From the NCBI GenBank assembly GCA_042095835.1, contig JBELML010000015.1, positions 1 through 64,000 on the forward strand: a stretch of DNA of 64,000 nucleotides, in the 5' to 3' direction. Positions 42,809 to 53,600 of the stretch are shown piece by piece. Each line of letters starts with the position of its first letter. Position 1 is the stretch's first letter. The translations under genes and the position numbers were made by a program. Under the pieces are notes generated by a model. It saw only the letters and a program-made list of their open reading frames with translations. It had not been told where the DNA came from and did not search any database. This stretch comes from DATFKA01 sp042095835 (lineage in GTDB: Bacteria > Bacteroidota > Bacteroidia > Chitinophagales > Saprospiraceae).

Positions 42809-43891
42809 TTATTTAATATGTTTTTCAAGTAGTAGGGCAAGCTCTTCAGCACTTACATTTTTGGCAATGACAAGACCTTCTGAGTTAAGGACAATATTTT
42901 GGGGAAGCGAGGATACGCCATAAAGCTGAAAAAATACTTCCTCTTGATCTTGCAAATGATGCCAGACCTCAACGCCATCTTGCTGGATAGACTTTTTCCA
43001 AACAGTAGCCTCCTCATCACTAGAGATACTAATGATATCAAATTTTGCCTGATCATATTGATCGTAAAGGGTCTTGAATTTTGGATTCTCAATTCTACAG
43101 GCACGGCACCAAGTCGCCCAAAAATCAACCAATAGATACTTGCCCTTAAAAGTGTTTAAGGATAGGCTATCTCCTTTCAAACTGGTTCCTTCAATCATTG
43201 GCGGAGTTTTGCCAATGGCGCTGGCACTAGCTTCTTCGAGTTGCTTAGATAAGGCCAGGGTGATTGGACTGTTAGGCATCGCTTTTTGAAGTTGTTGGTA
43301 TTTTTGAAACAGGTAGACCTGTTCCTTATTGAAGTCAGAGAATTGCATTGCGTAATAGGCCGCGGGGCTATCTCCGAAGCTGTCAATTAGTGCCCTTAGT
43401 TCAGCTACAAATAAGGGAACGGCAGCATTGGCCTCTTTCATTAAACTTTGAGCTTTTTCCTCATCTCCATTTGACATTGCTTGATCAATAGCTTTTTTCA
43501 AGTCACCAAAATATTGCTCTTGTAGCTTCCTTACCTTGGCCCTAACTTCCTGAATATCTTGACTATTGGGGTCGTTTTGAATAGACCAATTGTTGTTTTT
43601 ATACCCTACCTTGATCTGGTCATCTTTTTCAACAGATAAAACCAATTTTCCTTCTCCTTTGATCTCTAATTCGTAAAGATTAGGAAGTGTAGAAGTTATT
43701 TGAAAATGGTATTTGCCCTGCTGGTCAGATTGCATAGAATCGACCCTTATATAGCTTCTATTGACTTCTTCGAAAGCAGATAAATAAATGCTTGTTTGTG
43801 CTTCGATTTCTCCCTGTATACTTGCTTGAGCAGACAGTCCAAGTGGACAACATAAAAGGAGGACAATATTGATCAACGATACTTTAATCAT
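42809..43891 (-). CDS. TlpA/ResA-like periplasmic thioredoxin with DUF4369-type N-terminal domain
   Basis: A 360-residue exported protein. The signal peptide is about 1-21 (CCPLGLSA, then QAS). A DUF4369-like beta domain (22-115) is followed by a helical spacer with many Lys/Glu residues. The C-terminal thioredoxin-like domain (about 230-360) has the active site WCRAC at 261-265 and the cis-proline motif SLPQNIVL near 335. Proteins with this plan are abundant in Bacteroidota and act as periplasmic disulfide reductases, for example in cytochrome c maturation or stress. The exact client is unknown. The gene is monocistronic, 116 bp from the AraC-type gene on the same strand, with an inverted repeat in the gap. 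Confidence 0.87.
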   Translation of the reverse strand: MIKVSLINIVLLLCCPLGLSAQASIQGEIEAQTSIYLSAFEEVNRSYIRVDSMQSDQQGKYHFQITSTLPNLYELEIKGEGKLVLSVEKDDQIKVGYKNNNWSIQNDPNSQDIQEVRAKVRKLQEQYFGDLKKAIDQAMSNGDEEKAQSLMKEANAAVPLFVAELRALIDSFGDSPAAYYAMQFSDFNKEQVYLFQKYQQLQKAMPNSPITLALSKQLEEASASAIGKTPPMIEGTSLKGDSLSLNTFKGKYLLVDFWATWCRACRIENPKFKTLYDQYDQAKFDIISISSDEEATVWKKSIQQDGVEVWHHLQDQEEVFFQLYGVSSLPQNIVLNSEGLVIAKNVSAEELALLLEKHIK

Positions 43892-43978
43892 GGTTCTATT
43901 TTTATTGATGGAGCAACAAAGCTGGAGTTTTTTGTAAAAAGTATCGTTCGAATACAGGAATAGCTACGGATTTATGGC

Positions 43979-44007
43979 GTTTGAATTGAAGTTGCAACAA
44001 TTCAAAC
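43979..44007. repeat. Inverted repeat directly after the AraC-type gene
   Basis: GTTTGAATTG (43979-43988) and CAATTCAAAC (43998-44007) are perfect 10-bp arms around 9 nt. The repeat abuts the stop codon of the minus-strand AraC-type gene. Without a T-run it is only a weak terminator candidate. Confidence 0.5.
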
Positions 44008-45063
44008 CTAGGCAAGATGCTTTTTTCGATAGGAGGTAGGCGTGAGGCCCGTATGTTTTTTGAAGAGTGTATTAAAAGAGGATTTTGAATTGAAGCCCAC
44101 CTCATACATGATTTCCAATATCGTTTTTTCTTGGTGTTTTGGATCGAGCAATCGTTGTTGAGCTAAGGCGATTCTTTTTTCATTAATCAAGGTCATAAAG
44201 TTTTTTCCTAAACCTTGATTGATCAAATTGGAAAGCTGCCTTGGAGGAATATCCAACTGTTCGGCCAAGTCTTTTAAGCTCAAATATGGATCTAGGTAGG
44301 GATGAGTCGTTTCGAGATGTTCGGACAACAGTTGAAGTCTATTATGATCAAAATCGCGACCTTTTTTTAGGCTAGCTTGCTCGACGAGCCCTTCATCAAT
44401 TTTATGGATTCCTAAGAATAATTGGGGCTGCCGGATGCCATTCACATACAAACTTACGACCAATACCAGGAGAGAAAGATGCACCATTGAAATACCTGGA
44501 TAGATGTCCATAGAAAGGAAAAACTGATCCAAAATATCGGCACATAATATGAGCGTAAAAAGTAAAATCATCCACTGCAACCATTTGAGTTCGATCGACT
44601 TATTCAATGATTGTGTAGCTTTCAAAACCTTTCTATATCTGATCAGTCGTAGGATCGTCCAAGCCACATAGCCTATTAAAATCAAATAAATCAGCCAACC
44701 AATTTGACCACATAATGGAATACCTATTGCGGCTAAAATTAAGAGCAATATCCCAGGAGCTAGATGCAATAAATGGATGAGCCGAAGTTGGAAATCTTGA
44801 TACATTAGAGATAGGGTGTACAAAAAAAGTAGCGGACCATAATGGAAGCCAAACACACAGGCCCAGCGATCTGAAAAATCTGGAATGGATATCCAATCAA
44901 GGATCATTATTGCGAACATTTGCCCACCTAATACCAGGAGGAAAATAGCCAATAAACGGTTACTCCACTGCTTTGGGCCTTTATCAATTAGCAGAATGAG
45001 GGCGAAAATCAATGCTTGAAAGCAGATTAATAATAAGATGGCCTGCGTAATCGTGATGGTCAT
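44008..45063 (-). CDS. Membrane-bound AraC-family transcriptional regulator
   Basis: A 351-residue protein with seven predicted helices in residues 1-225 (starting ITITQAILLLICFQALIFAL) and an AraC-type double helix-turn-helix in the last 100 residues. The latter shows LSLKDLAEQLDIPPRQLSNLINQ for the first HTH and ILEIMYEVGFNSKSSFNTLFKKHTGLTPTSYRKK for the second. This 7TM-plus-AraC design is widespread in Bacteroidota and presumably links a membrane signal to gene control. The ATG at 45063 is chosen; the frame's earlier start at 45087 is TTG and adds a polar stretch. A 57-bp inverted repeat (45189-45245) in the divergent gap is a candidate target site. The signal is unknown. Confidence 0.85.
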   Translation of the reverse strand: MTITITQAILLLICFQALIFALILLIDKGPKQWSNRLLAIFLLVLGGQMFAIMILDWISIPDFSDRWACVFGFHYGPLLFLYTLSLMYQDFQLRLIHLLHLAPGILLLILAAIGIPLCGQIGWLIYLILIGYVAWTILRLIRYRKVLKATQSLNKSIELKWLQWMILLFTLILCADILDQFFLSMDIYPGISMVHLSLLVLVVSLYVNGIRQPQLFLGIHKIDEGLVEQASLKKGRDFDHNRLQLLSEHLETTHPYLDPYLSLKDLAEQLDIPPRQLSNLINQGLGKNFMTLINEKRIALAQQRLLDPKHQEKTILEIMYEVGFNSKSSFNTLFKKHTGLTPTSYRKKHLA

Positions 45064-45188
45064 GGAGCTTTTCTTGAGGTGCGACAATTGGCTAACCTTA
45101 GACGAGGGCTATGGACTTGATGGTTACTCACTAGGCTTTTATATTAAAAAGTCCTACCTTTTGTCCAAAATCACCCATCATGAAATGA

Positions 45189-45245
45189 GCATGATCTTTT
45201 TTAATCATAAAATCACCAATCGGTGATGATTAAAAAAGATTATGC
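45189..45245. promoter_or_regulatory. Large inverted repeat upstream of the AraC-type gene
   Basis: The left arm 45189-45217 and right arm 45222-45245 pair over about 23 positions, with one mismatch and a short asymmetric bulge, around loop AATC. The core is ATCTTTTTTAATCAT with ATGATTAAAAAAGAT. It lies in the gap between the divergent AraC-type and NTF2-like genes, where a terminator would have no purpose. An operator, or a hairpin in one leader, is likely. Confidence 0.55.
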
Positions 45246-45321
45246 GAAAGCGCAGCGGTTGCAGGTATTTAAAATTTCTGCAAAAACTTAGCTTTCAAGC
45301 ATGTGCAAAAATTTTAAAAAC

Positions 45322-46062
45322 ATGAAATGGATTACTTTTTTTGTTGGACTTCTTTTCATAACACCACTTTCTGCGCAAGACGCTCCAGCACAGCAACAAG
45401 CTAGTTGGCTCAAAACACTCAATAAAGGCCATGATTTGATTGACTTTTATCCTTACAATTGTGGATTGTTGTGGCAGGATCACTTATACATTGATCGAGA
45501 TAATATTGATCAACAATATCAAGCATGGAAGAAGTTGGTCAAAAAGAAGGTTAAATACAAAGCACTGAAAACCTTGGAAATTAGGGCAGATCGAAAATTT
45601 ATATTAGGTGAATACACAATTGGTAAATCAATTTCCTACCTCAGTGCCATTGCGTGGATACAGAAAGAGGGTTTTTGGCAAAAAGAATTAGAGGTGCTTT
45701 ATGAAAAAGACCTTGATGAAAAAACAGTATTGGATAGGGAAGGGATTGCGAAAGCGCTACAGCAATGGGAAGATTACTCCAATGCGCACCAACCTGACCT
45801 CATTGCAGAAAACCTGTGTCTAGCCAATGGCTATTATTTTAATCAAGGTAAAAAGTACGTAGGGCCTGAAATCAAGCAGGTTTATAGCTATATGAACAAC
45901 CCGAAATGGACCATCAAATTAACATCAGATGAGGTCTGCTTCGTCAATGAAAACCTAGCTTATGATATCGGTACCTACCAATCGAATGGAAAAGGGCAAT
46001 ACATTCTCATTTGGAAAAAAGTAGAGGGTGAATGGAAGATATTATTAGATTTTAATTTTTAG
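45322..46062 (+). CDS. Secreted NTF2-like (SnoaL/DUF4440-type) protein
   Basis: A 246-residue protein with a signal peptide (MKWITFFVGLLFITPLSA, cleaved before QDAPA). The mature part contains a C-terminal NTF2-like fold (about 125-246): a helix pair AIAKALQQWEDYSNAHQP, a strand ANGYYFNQGKK, and the closing strands DIGTYQSNGKGQYILIWKKVEGEWKILLDFNF, as in SnoaL/DUF4440 proteins. The first half may be a second, diverged NTF2-like unit. The frame opens at 45301, but the ATG at 45322 gives the proper signal peptide. No catalytic residues can be named. It may be co-transcribed with the Old Yellow Enzyme gene, 28 bp downstream. Confidence 0.65.
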   Translation: MKWITFFVGLLFITPLSAQDAPAQQQASWLKTLNKGHDLIDFYPYNCGLLWQDHLYIDRDNIDQQYQAWKKLVKKKVKYKALKTLEIRADRKFILGEYTIGKSISYLSAIAWIQKEGFWQKELEVLYEKDLDEKTVLDREGIAKALQQWEDYSNAHQPDLIAENLCLANGYYFNQGKKYVGPEIKQVYSYMNNPKWTIKLTSDEVCFVNENLAYDIGTYQSNGKGQYILIWKKVEGEWKILLDFNF

Positions 46063-46090
46063 AAGCCCTTTTAAAACGCACAATTTCAGT

Positions 46091-47314
46091 ATGCTACAAG
46101 AACCTTTTAAACTTCCATGTGGAGCAAGCATCCCTAATCGCTTGGCAAAAGCCGCGATGACGGAGCGTATTTCCAATTCTAGTTTTGATGCGACCAAAGC
46201 TCATCAGCATCTGTATCAACAATGGTCAAAAACGGGAGCTGGACTTTTGATCACGGGAAATGTAATGATTGATCGAAAGCACCTGGAGTCTGCTGGCAAC
46301 ATAGCATTTGATCAAGATGCCAACGAAGTAATGCTGAAAGAGTGGGCGAAAAATGCCCAAGAAAATGGTAATGCTGCTTGGGTACAAATTTCTCATGCTG
46401 GCCGACAAACAAATCGCTTTTCTACCAACCATCCTCTAGCACCTTCTGCCGTACAACTTAAAAAAATGGGTTTATTTGGTACGCCAAAAGCTATGACAGC
46501 AACTCAAATTGAAGCGGTCATGAAAGGTTTCTCTACAGCAGCCCAGATCGCCCAAAGAGTGGGCTTTTCTGGAGTACAGATACACGCTGCTCACGGGTAT
46601 TTGCTGAGCCAATTTCTATCTCCAATCACCAACAAAAGGAATGATCAATGGGGCGGTAGCTTAGAAAATAGGAGCCGCTTATTAAGGAGCATAATTAAAA
46701 ATATTCGGCATTATGTGGGCCCTAATTTCCCTATTTCAGTCAAATTGAATTCGGCAGATTTTCAGCGCGGTGGCTTTACAGAAGAAGAATCATTGGAGGT
46801 GGTACAAATGTTGGATCAATTAGGCATTGATCTACTTGAAATATCAGGTGGCACCTACGAGCGACTAGCCTTTTTTGAGATGAATGATGAGCAATCAGAA
46901 CTGCGAGAAAGCACCCAAAAACGGGAGGCCTATTTTATTGATTTTGCCCAGCGGATACGAACCATCAGCAAGCTACCTTTGATGGTTACAGGTGGATTTC
47001 GCACCCGCGCCTTTTGTGAACAAGTCTTGAATAGTGGTGAGGTAGATTTTATTGGTATGGCTAGACCTTTTATCACCAATGTAGAAGATATACCTGCTTT
47101 TTTGAATGGTGATATCGAAGAACTAGACAATCTGGTTATTCGTACAGGGAATAAACGCTTAGAAGATATGGCAGAGGGTGGCTATTATGCCAAGCAACTC
47201 ATCCGCTTAAGCCGAAATAAATCACTATTAAAGAGTAAACGAGCACTCTCCTACGCTTTTTTTCTTACCCAACATGAGATGAAAAAGGCTTTGGCAAAGA
47301 AGATCAGAAACTAG
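46091..47314 (+). CDS. NADH:flavin oxidoreductase, Old Yellow Enzyme family
   Basis: A 407-residue FMN-dependent TIM-barrel ene-reductase. It opens LPCGASIPNRLAKAAMTER, as family members do. VQISHAGRQ (98-106) follows, then HAAHGYLLSQFLSPITNKR (165-183) with the His pair that binds substrate carbonyls. VTGGFRTR and FIGMARPFI (about 298-330) form the phosphate-binding end of the barrel. It lacks the extra iron-sulfur and Rossmann domains of 2,4-dienoyl-CoA reductase. It would reduce activated alkenes with NAD(P)H in the cytoplasm; the true substrate is unknown. It lies 8 bp before the glycosyltransferase gene on the same strand. Confidence 0.9.
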   Translation: MLQEPFKLPCGASIPNRLAKAAMTERISNSSFDATKAHQHLYQQWSKTGAGLLITGNVMIDRKHLESAGNIAFDQDANEVMLKEWAKNAQENGNAAWVQISHAGRQTNRFSTNHPLAPSAVQLKKMGLFGTPKAMTATQIEAVMKGFSTAAQIAQRVGFSGVQIHAAHGYLLSQFLSPITNKRNDQWGGSLENRSRLLRSIIKNIRHYVGPNFPISVKLNSADFQRGGFTEEESLEVVQMLDQLGIDLLEISGGTYERLAFFEMNDEQSELRESTQKREAYFIDFAQRIRTISKLPLMVTGGFRTRAFCEQVLNSGEVDFIGMARPFITNVEDIPAFLNGDIEELDNLVIRTGNKRLEDMAEGGYYAKQLIRLSRNKSLLKSKRALSYAFFLTQHEMKKALAKKIRN

Positions 47315-47321
47315 ACCCAAC

Positions 47322-48509
47322 ATGAACCCAAAACCTCTACTTACCATAGGTATGTCTACTTACGATGATTTTGATGGCGTCTACTTCAGCATTCAAGCCA
47401 TAAGGATGTATCATGGGGATATTATTGATTCTTTGCAATTTATAGTGCTCGACAATCATCCTGGTAGTAAGGAAGGACAAGCTACGCGTCAATTTATAGA
47501 AGCCCTGCCAGCAGCTAGATATATTCCTTTTCCCTATTATAATAGCACCTCGACTAGAGACGTCCTTTTTAGGGAGGCTCCAACGCCTTATGTACTTTGC
47601 ATGGATAGCCATGTTTTTTTTGCGCCGGGCGCTATTGCTCAACTTATTCGATATTTTGAGGAGCATCCCGCATCCAAGGATTTGATTCAAGGACCTTTGG
47701 TGTATGATAATCTACACCAGGTGTCCAGTCATTTTATAGAAAAATGGAATGACGGTATGTATGGTACTTGGGGTTTTGATGCGAGGGCGGCAAATCCTTT
47801 TTCGGATCCTTTTGAAATACCGATGCAAGGCTTGGGGGTATTTGCTTGTCGAAAAGAAGCCTGGTTGGGTTTTAATCCGCGATTTAGAGGCTTTGGAGGA
47901 GAAGAAGGGTATATCCACCAGAAGTATCGGAATGCTGGCCAACAAGTTCTTTGTCTTCCCTTTCTAAGGTGGATGCACAGATTTGTGAGACCAAGAGGTA
48001 CTAGCTACCCAAATAAATGGAAAGACCGAATACGCAACTATTTAATTGGCTTTCAGGAAGTGGGTTTGGATATAGCCGCCTGCAAAAATCATTTCAGGCA
48101 ACTACTGGGAGAGGAACATTATTTGAAGGTTGAAGCAGAAATTCTACAAGAATTTAGCAGCCCTTTTTCGTATTTTGATGCCATCTATTTTTTACCAGAA
48201 CAAGGACTCGCTTATAATACAGAAGAACTCCAAAAGTTTTTCAAAACTTGGGGAATAGAGCATTTGATACAATTTCCAGCTGTAGAAGATCAGGTAGAAT
48301 GGAGTCGGGAAGGGATTGTCCAAAAATCAAGAAAATATCAATACCAGCGTATTGCTATTCTTACGGGTTTTTTACCTTATACAGAGGACAACCAGCAAGG
48401 TATAAAAGAGCGCTTGCGACAACAGACTACAGAACGATGGCGACATTTCTATTTATGGCATCGTCAAGAAGGAGGGATTCATTGGGAGGCAATTAATCTC
48501 TACAATTGA
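47322..48509 (+). CDS. Glycosyltransferase family 2 protein
   Basis: A 395-residue cytoplasmic protein with a GT-A fold. PLLTIGMSTYDDFDGVYFSIQAI (5-27) is the nucleotide-sugar start. IVLDNHPGS (41-49) follows, and CMDSHVFFAPGA (93-104) holds the metal site, with DSH in place of the common DxD. RGFGGEEGYIHQKYR (about 188-202) contains the ED-type catalytic acids, as in polypeptide GalNAc-transferase-like and capsule enzymes. The C-terminal 140 residues have no clear motif. The acceptor and donor are unknown. It follows the Old Yellow Enzyme gene by 8 bp, with no other polysaccharide genes near. Confidence 0.82.
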   Translation: MNPKPLLTIGMSTYDDFDGVYFSIQAIRMYHGDIIDSLQFIVLDNHPGSKEGQATRQFIEALPAARYIPFPYYNSTSTRDVLFREAPTPYVLCMDSHVFFAPGAIAQLIRYFEEHPASKDLIQGPLVYDNLHQVSSHFIEKWNDGMYGTWGFDARAANPFSDPFEIPMQGLGVFACRKEAWLGFNPRFRGFGGEEGYIHQKYRNAGQQVLCLPFLRWMHRFVRPRGTSYPNKWKDRIRNYLIGFQEVGLDIAACKNHFRQLLGEEHYLKVEAEILQEFSSPFSYFDAIYFLPEQGLAYNTEELQKFFKTWGIEHLIQFPAVEDQVEWSREGIVQKSRKYQYQRIAILTGFLPYTEDNQQGIKERLRQQTTERWRHFYLWHRQEGGIHWEAINLYN

Positions 48510-48616
48510 AAGCAGTATGACAAAATATATAGGAAAAGCATTCGTATTTTTCCAAAAGTAGAAATTTGACAACAACCTTTTAGGCTACATCGTTTTTATA
48601 CATAAAACAATTATCC

Positions 48617-50602
48617 ATGGTGCAACGTGTATCTTACTTTCTGTTGATCCTCTTCCTTACCGCCTGTTCAGGAGTCAGCTCGGTAAAGGTGAGAGATGGT
48701 AAAACCGCCTACGATACCAAGCAATATGCCGTTGCTGTCAAGTTACTTCGGTCGGAGTATAGCAAAGCGGATACCAGATTAGAAAGAGGCCGACTTGCCA
48801 ATATGCTGGGTGAAAGTTATAAGGCGCTACAGCAAGGAATAGATGCAGCAGAGTGGTATCAGAAAGCCTATGATAACAGCTATGGCGTGGAAGCACTTAA
48901 AGAAGCTGCCTATATGTTGAAGGCCACGGAGCAGTACGTCGATGCTGCGGCCACCTTTCGTGATTTAGGCTTTGAAATAGGAAGCCCTTACGAATACCGA
49001 AAAGATATTTTGGCTTGTGAATTGGCCCAAAAATGGCAGAAAAGTGATCGCCAGGAATACCAGGTGACTTTGGCCGATTTTAACTCTGCAAAAGCAGATT
49101 ATGCACCTTTCCCTTTTGTGGAGAACACCTTGGTTTTCACCTCGGATCGTGCTACTAGCACTGGAGATAAGACCTACAATTGGACCGGAAACGATTTCAG
49201 TGATTTATTTCAAGTAGATTTAATAAGCGGAGATGTTTCTAGCTTTTCTAAGGTATTGAATACCGATTCTAATGAAGGTACAGCCACCTTTAGTAGAGAT
49301 CAGAAAACTATTTTCTTTACACGCTGCGCGGGAGAAAAAAAATTGGATCAATATTGTAATATCTATTACGCTGATTGGAATGGTCGCTCGTGGTCTGAGT
49401 TGAAGGTTCTGCCTTTCACCAAACCGGAGGTGAATTATATGCATCCCATCCTTTCGCCCAATGGTGCTGCATTGTATTTCTCATCTAATGATCCAGAGGG
49501 CTTTGGTGGCTATGATATTTTTGTCTCAGAAAAACAGCGGAATGGAGAATGGGGCACCCCTCGACCATTAAGCGCCACGATTAATACTGCCGGAAATGAA
49601 CAGTTCCCTACTTTTCACAACGATACGCTTTATTTTTCTTCTAATCGACACACCAGTATCGGAGGTTTAGATGTATTCAAAACCAATAAGATGGCTAATG
49701 GGGCATGGTCTCCCGTCAATAATCTTCAGGCACCAATTAATTCTGGAGGCGATGATTTTGGTTTAATCATTATGGATACAAAAGGAGAAGATGAGGATAT
49801 TTTGCAAGTGGGTTACCTCAGTTCTTCGCGTATGGGTGGCCTAGGTGGAGATGATATCTATCGTTTTGAGAAAAGAAAATTACCACCTCTACCTGATCCA
49901 CCAGTCGTAGAGACAGCACCTGAAGAGGCCAAACTTATTTTGGAAGTCTATGTAGTTGAAGGCATCTACGAAGATCCGCTCAATCCTAATAGTGCGATTT
50001 TAGGGCGTCGGCCGATTCCTCAGGCAAGTATAGATATTACCTTAGATGAAAAAGTGGAAACCGTCGAAACAGATGAAGAAGGTAAATACCGGCTTGAACT
50101 GGAAGTTGATAAAGCCTACGAGTTTCTTGCTTCCAAACCTGAGTATCTAAGGAATAAAGGTAGTTTTTCATCGCAGGGTTTGAGACCAACGTTAGGAGTA
50201 GCCGAGCAAATTTTTGAGGTAGAAATTCAACTTGAAAAGATATTTCTCAACCAAGAGATTGTCTTAGAGAATATCTATTATGATTTTGAAGAGGACTACA
50301 TCAGAGAAGATGCTGAACCCACGCTGGACGAACTCGCCGCCACGCTGCAATTAAATCCGGAGATTGTGATAGAAATGTCTTCTCACACAGATTGTCGGGG
50401 TTCTTTACCATTTAATCAGAATTTATCACAACGTAGGGCGCAGTCCGCAGTCGACTATTTGGCCTCAAAAGGTATTGATAAAAGTCGCCTGGAAGCTAAA
50501 GGCTATGGCGAAACAGATCCCTCGAATGACTGTGTTTGTTCGCGATGCACCGAAGATGAACATCAAGAAAATCGTCGGACAGCTTTTAAGATTCTACAAT
50601 AA
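48617..50602 (+). CDS. PorE-like OmpA-family lipoprotein (TPR, WD40-like propeller, CRD, OmpA)
   Basis: A 661-residue lipoprotein, with lipobox LFLTAC (Cys16). Residues 25-135 are TPR-like helices. About 140-420 form a PD40/WD40-like propeller with repeated YFSSNDPEGFGGYDIFVSE-type blades. About 430-540 is a carboxypeptidase-regulatory-like beta domain (IDITLDEKVETVETDEEGKYRLEL). Residues 550-660 are an OmpA C-terminal peptidoglycan-binding domain (SHTDCRGSLPFNQNLSQRRA). This order and size are those of PorE, the T9SS component that links the trans-envelope machine to peptidoglycan in Porphyromonas. Similar proteins occur as several paralogues in Bacteroidota, so the T9SS role is likely rather than certain. 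It converges on the SprB-repeat T9SS client gene, 6 bp away. Confidence 0.85.
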   Translation: MVQRVSYFLLILFLTACSGVSSVKVRDGKTAYDTKQYAVAVKLLRSEYSKADTRLERGRLANMLGESYKALQQGIDAAEWYQKAYDNSYGVEALKEAAYMLKATEQYVDAAATFRDLGFEIGSPYEYRKDILACELAQKWQKSDRQEYQVTLADFNSAKADYAPFPFVENTLVFTSDRATSTGDKTYNWTGNDFSDLFQVDLISGDVSSFSKVLNTDSNEGTATFSRDQKTIFFTRCAGEKKLDQYCNIYYADWNGRSWSELKVLPFTKPEVNYMHPILSPNGAALYFSSNDPEGFGGYDIFVSEKQRNGEWGTPRPLSATINTAGNEQFPTFHNDTLYFSSNRHTSIGGLDVFKTNKMANGAWSPVNNLQAPINSGGDDFGLIIMDTKGEDEDILQVGYLSSSRMGGLGGDDIYRFEKRKLPPLPDPPVVETAPEEAKLILEVYVVEGIYEDPLNPNSAILGRRPIPQASIDITLDEKVETVETDEEGKYRLELEVDKAYEFLASKPEYLRNKGSFSSQGLRPTLGVAEQIFEVEIQLEKIFLNQEIVLENIYYDFEEDYIREDAEPTLDELAATLQLNPEIVIEMSSHTDCRGSLPFNQNLSQRRAQSAVDYLASKGIDKSRLEAKGYGETDPSNDCVCSRCTEDEHQENRRTAFKILQ

Positions 50603-50608
50603 AACCTA

Positions 50609-53600
50609 CTATTGCACAGCAATACGGCTGCTGTACAAAACTCGATTGCTTGAACTTCGAAGTACCAAATGATATAAGCCAGCTGGAAGATGGCCAATAG
50701 CTATTTCCTGGGAGAATTGCTTGCTAGCAATTCGTGCTAGAGGAGTATTCGATACCTGCCTTCCTGAAAAGTCATATATGCTTACCTGTATCTGCTCTTT
50801 CTGATAAAGGCGAGCTTGGATATTGATATAGGCATCTGCTGGATTAGGGAAAACCTGAATAGATGCTACAATTTCAGGAGCTTGAATAGAGCTAACGATC
50901 AGTTCAATACTACGGATTGCTCTACACCCATTCGCATCTGTAATGGTGACAAAATAGGTGCCGGTACCGAGGCTATCTACATTTGCTAAGGTGTCACCAG
51001 TACTCCATTGATAGGTATAGGGACTGGTCCCTCCAGTAGTGATGGCCTGTATTACTCCACCGTTGAGGGTAGTATCAGTAGGGTTTTCTACATTAAGTAT
51101 TACTTGCAGGGGAGGAGGACTGCCGACAGAGAACTCAAAGAAATCGGTACAGCCAAGACTATCGGTCACACGTAGCTCATAAATACCCTGCTCTAGGGCG
51201 TGGATACGATTGGTGTCAAAAGCCAGAATAACACCATTTTGTTCCCAACTTACTGAGTAAGGACTGGTTCCACCCGCTAATTCTACACTGATCTCTCCAT
51301 CAGAGGCTCCAGGACAGCTGATATCGATGATTTGTGCCATCGCCTCAATGTCAGATTCGGAAGGCGATACCTCAATAGAGTCTAGGGTTAAACGACAGTT
51401 TTCACTATCTGTCAAGGTTAGGGAATAAAAGCCTGGACTCAGGTTGCTAATTTCAGCAGTTCTTTGATTATCTAACCAGGAGAAATTATAAGGCGGAATG
51501 CCTCCGCTCGCTTCAATTCTAATAGAACCATTCTCGTCTCCCTCACACTGTTGGTTTTCAACCAAGGTTTGAGCAATGGCTAGAGGGGGATTTTCATCCT
51601 GAATAGTAATGGAGGATAAAGTGTCTTCACAGTTCCTAGCATCTGCAACAATTACTTCATAAACACCCTCTGGAAAGAAGGTGTAATCTTCTAGGCTAGT
51701 GATCAACTGTCCGCTAGTGTCCTGCCAGGTATAACTATAAGGTCTTGTTCCACCATTAGCGGTGATAAAAACAGCGCCGCCATCTGTACCTGCGCAAGCG
51801 ACATCAAGAGTACTGTCTTTTCTCACACTGAGAATATTAGGTTCCGAGATGGATTTTTCTTCAGAACGTACAATACAACCTTTACTATCGAGTATCGTAA
51901 CCTGATAATCAGTGTCGGCTGGCAGATTTCCCAAGGCGGCCTGAGGTGCTTCAGACTTTAAAATGGTTGCATTACTGAAGATATAAGAATAAGGTGGATT
52001 ACCGCCGGATACCAAGACTTCCATCTGACCATCAACTTCACCAAAACAACTAATGTCTTCTACCTTAAAGACCTCAAGTGCTAGAGGCGCTCCAGGGTCT
52101 CTCAATTTAATTGCGGGCAACAATTCTCTACACCGGTTAGCATCAAAAACTACGGCACCATAATCACCAGGAGGAAGATTACGGACGATACTATCCTCCG
52201 AGCCATTACTCCATAAGAAACTATACGGACCTTCTCCTCCCGATACCACTAGACTTAGTTGGTTAGAGCTGTCTCCCAAACAAATATTACCTATTTGAAT
52301 ATCCAAGTCTACCTCCAAGGAACTAGGCTCATCCACAAAATAGCTGGCATTGGCTGGGCAACCATTGTTGTCTTCAACGAAGACTTGGTAATTTCCTGAA
52401 CTCAAATTATTAGCAGAATTGTTTGTGCTTTCCGTGCCCACCCAATTATAGGTATAGGGTGCCACGCCTCCACTTACTAGTAGTTCTAGGAAGGCATTAG
52501 TATCTCCCTTGCATTCTATGGGCTGTTCACTTACCAATTCAATGCTTATCGGAGGCAATTGCTCTACGCGAATAGTGTCACTACCAAAAGTACAACCTAA
52601 GCCATCCGTAATGGTAACAAAGTAATCGCCAGGCTCAATATTTTGCCGATCTCGCACAGTGGCTCCGTCAGACCAGAAATAGCTTAAAGGCTGGTTATCG
52701 GCTTTTTGTAGGTTGATGCTGATTAATCCATCGTTGGTATCAGCACATTTGGGTGATAAAACAGTGAAACTTGCTTCAATTGGCGCACTTTGCGGCCTCA
52801 AAATTAGGCTGGTATCTATTCTGCAACCTTCCCCATCCGTCAAAGTCAGGGTATAGGTTCCTGCCGCTAGATTACTAGCAGTAGCTAAGTTTGTACCATT
52901 CGACCACTCGTACTGGAAAGGAGAGACGCCCACCGCACTTACTTTTATAGCTCCATCACTTAAACCTATACAACTTGGATTAGAGGGGGCAAGGCTGAAA
53001 TTTAGATTAGGCACTGCATTCAAAGAAAAATGTAGCGTATCTGAAGTGCATCCATTGGCATCTCTCGCGATGACCCAATAGGATCCTACTCCAAGGTGAT
53101 TGATCATTGTGGTAGAATCTCCTGTACTCCATTGGTAGCGGTAGGGTAGCTTGCCACCTGTTCCTATTACTCGAATTAGGCCCGAAGTATCACCTACACA
53201 GGAGGGTTCTACCAAGGTATCGTTGGATAATTGGAATAGAGCAGGCTCTATAATGGTGGTATCTATACGGACTTCACATTGATTAAAGTCGATAAGCCGG
53301 AGTTCATAATTTGCTGGTTCAAGCTGTTGGATAAGCGGAGCTCTACTACCTGTATTCCACCTATATTGATAGGGACTTGTGCCGCCTTGTGCTAGTGCTC
53401 CAAGTAAGCCATCAGCAAAACCATTGCAACTAATATCCCGGATGGTATCAAAATTGACGGTAAGAGGTGGTGGGGCATCTAAGGTAAAACTATCAATCAT
53501 ACTACAGCCATTGACATCCGTGATCGTCACCTGATAGTTGCCGCTTACCAAACCGTTTACATTTGGTGTTGCCGGACCATGTGCCCATTGATAAGTATAG

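Noticed and set aside
43979..44007. Rho-independent terminator for the AraC-type gene
   Set aside because: The 10-bp dyad has no following T-run on the minus strand, so it was kept only as an inverted repeat.
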